Positions 12,366 to 12,486 of a stretch of DNA of 12,486 bases are shown here, in pieces (within the stretch, counting starts at the first letter, position 1; every line of letters begins with the position of its first letter). The notes beneath the pieces were generated by a model that was not told the origin of the DNA, did not search any database, and saw nothing but the letters and a program-made list of their open reading frames with translations. Both the position numbers and the translations under genes were made by a program. The DNA comes from Candidatus Portnoyibacteriota bacterium. GTDB lineage: Bacteria > Patescibacteriota > Minisyncoccia > Portnoybacterales > GWB1-42-6. The DNA lies in contig JAQUNU010000021.1 of NCBI GenBank assembly GCA_028717445.1, positions 1-12,486 on the forward strand. The letters are read 5' to 3'.

Positions 12366-12413
12366 TTTCAGCTTTTTCTTCAATACTTCGAAGTATTGAA
12401 GAAAAAGCTGAAA
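12366..12413. repeat. Perfect 48-bp palindrome
   Basis: Two 24-nt arms (12366-12389 and 12390-12413) are exact complements with no spacer; the centre is CTTCGAAG. In RNA it would fold as about 22 bp with a 4-nt loop. No T-run follows on either strand. It sits between two terminators (12328-12360 and 12421-12462). It could be an extra RNA 3'-end barrier, a protein site or a relic of an insertion; the sequence does not decide. Confidence 0.8.
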
Positions 12414-12417
12414 TGAT

Positions 12418-12462
12418 AAAAAAGAGCTTCGGGCGGAATTGAATCCGCTCGAAGCTTTATTT
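12418..12462. terminator. Bidirectional terminator at the right edge
   Basis: AGCTTCGGGCGGA (12425-12437) pairs over 13 bp with TCCGCTCGAAGCT (12444-12456), with one G-U pair in plus-strand RNA (an A-C mismatch on minus). TTATTT follows on the plus strand. On the minus strand the stem is followed by CTTTTTT. The better T-run on minus suggests it also ends a convergent minus-strand gene outside the window. Confidence 0.7.
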
Positions 12463-12486
12463 AAAAAGGGTCTTCCTTCTCCAAAA

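Overview
The window looks like a core chromosomal segment of an ultra-small or early-branching bacterium, most likely a Patescibacteria/Candidate Phyla Radiation (CPR) genome. This placement is inference, resting on four things: a shortened HrcA; a winged-helix plus Cas2-fold (PaaX-like) regulator of the kind common in CPR; several small membrane proteins I cannot assign to a family; and AT-rich leaders that mostly lack a Shine-Dalgarno sequence. TGA works as a stop codon (hrcA ends in TGA, overlapping the grpE start), so the Gly-TGA code of Gracilibacteria/Absconditabacteria is not in use. No transposase, CRISPR array or phage gene was seen.

Layout. Positions 1-110 hold intergenic DNA and a bidirectional terminator. 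A minus-strand MscS/TM-helix-type channel gene follows (111-791). Positions 792-1108 carry no convincing gene but hold two tandem plus-oriented terminator hairpins, a candidate minus promoter, one perfect DnaA-box match and the terminator of the next gene. A minus-strand 472-residue protein of unknown function with an N-terminal GNAT-like domain lies at 1109-2527 and has a good Shine-Dalgarno. Positions 2528-3025 are non-coding and contain three minus-oriented terminator-like hairpins, a 16-bp direct repeat and a GC-rich mini-hairpin. tRNA-Lys(UUU), with an encoded CCA, lies on the minus strand at 3026-3101. A PaaX/Cas2-like regulator gene (3333-3875, minus) is bracketed by two 40-bp related repeats, each built from TTGTACCA/TGGTACAA-type half-sites.

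The centre of the window (3994-9886, minus) is a heat-shock cluster in the order hrcA, grpE, dnaK, an unknown multi-pass membrane protein, dnaJ, and a second unknown membrane protein. It is driven by a near-consensus sigma-70 promoter (TTGACA, 16 bp, TATAAT) followed immediately by a variant CIRCE operator (TTAGCAATC-N9-GATTGCTAA). HrcA should repress its own operon, and GrpE, DnaK and DnaJ form the Hsp70 folding cycle. The two membrane proteins share the transcription unit, so a membrane-quality-control link is possible but unproven. Large perfect hairpins lie in the grpE-dnaK gap and before the first membrane gene.

On the plus strand, a divergent promoter shares the -35 segment of the hrcA promoter and drives corA (10005-10916, divalent-cation channel) and, 9 bp later, cysS (10926-12314, cysteinyl-tRNA synthetase). 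Downstream of cysS come a terminator, a perfect 48-bp palindrome, and a second, bidirectional terminator that probably also serves a convergent gene outside the window.
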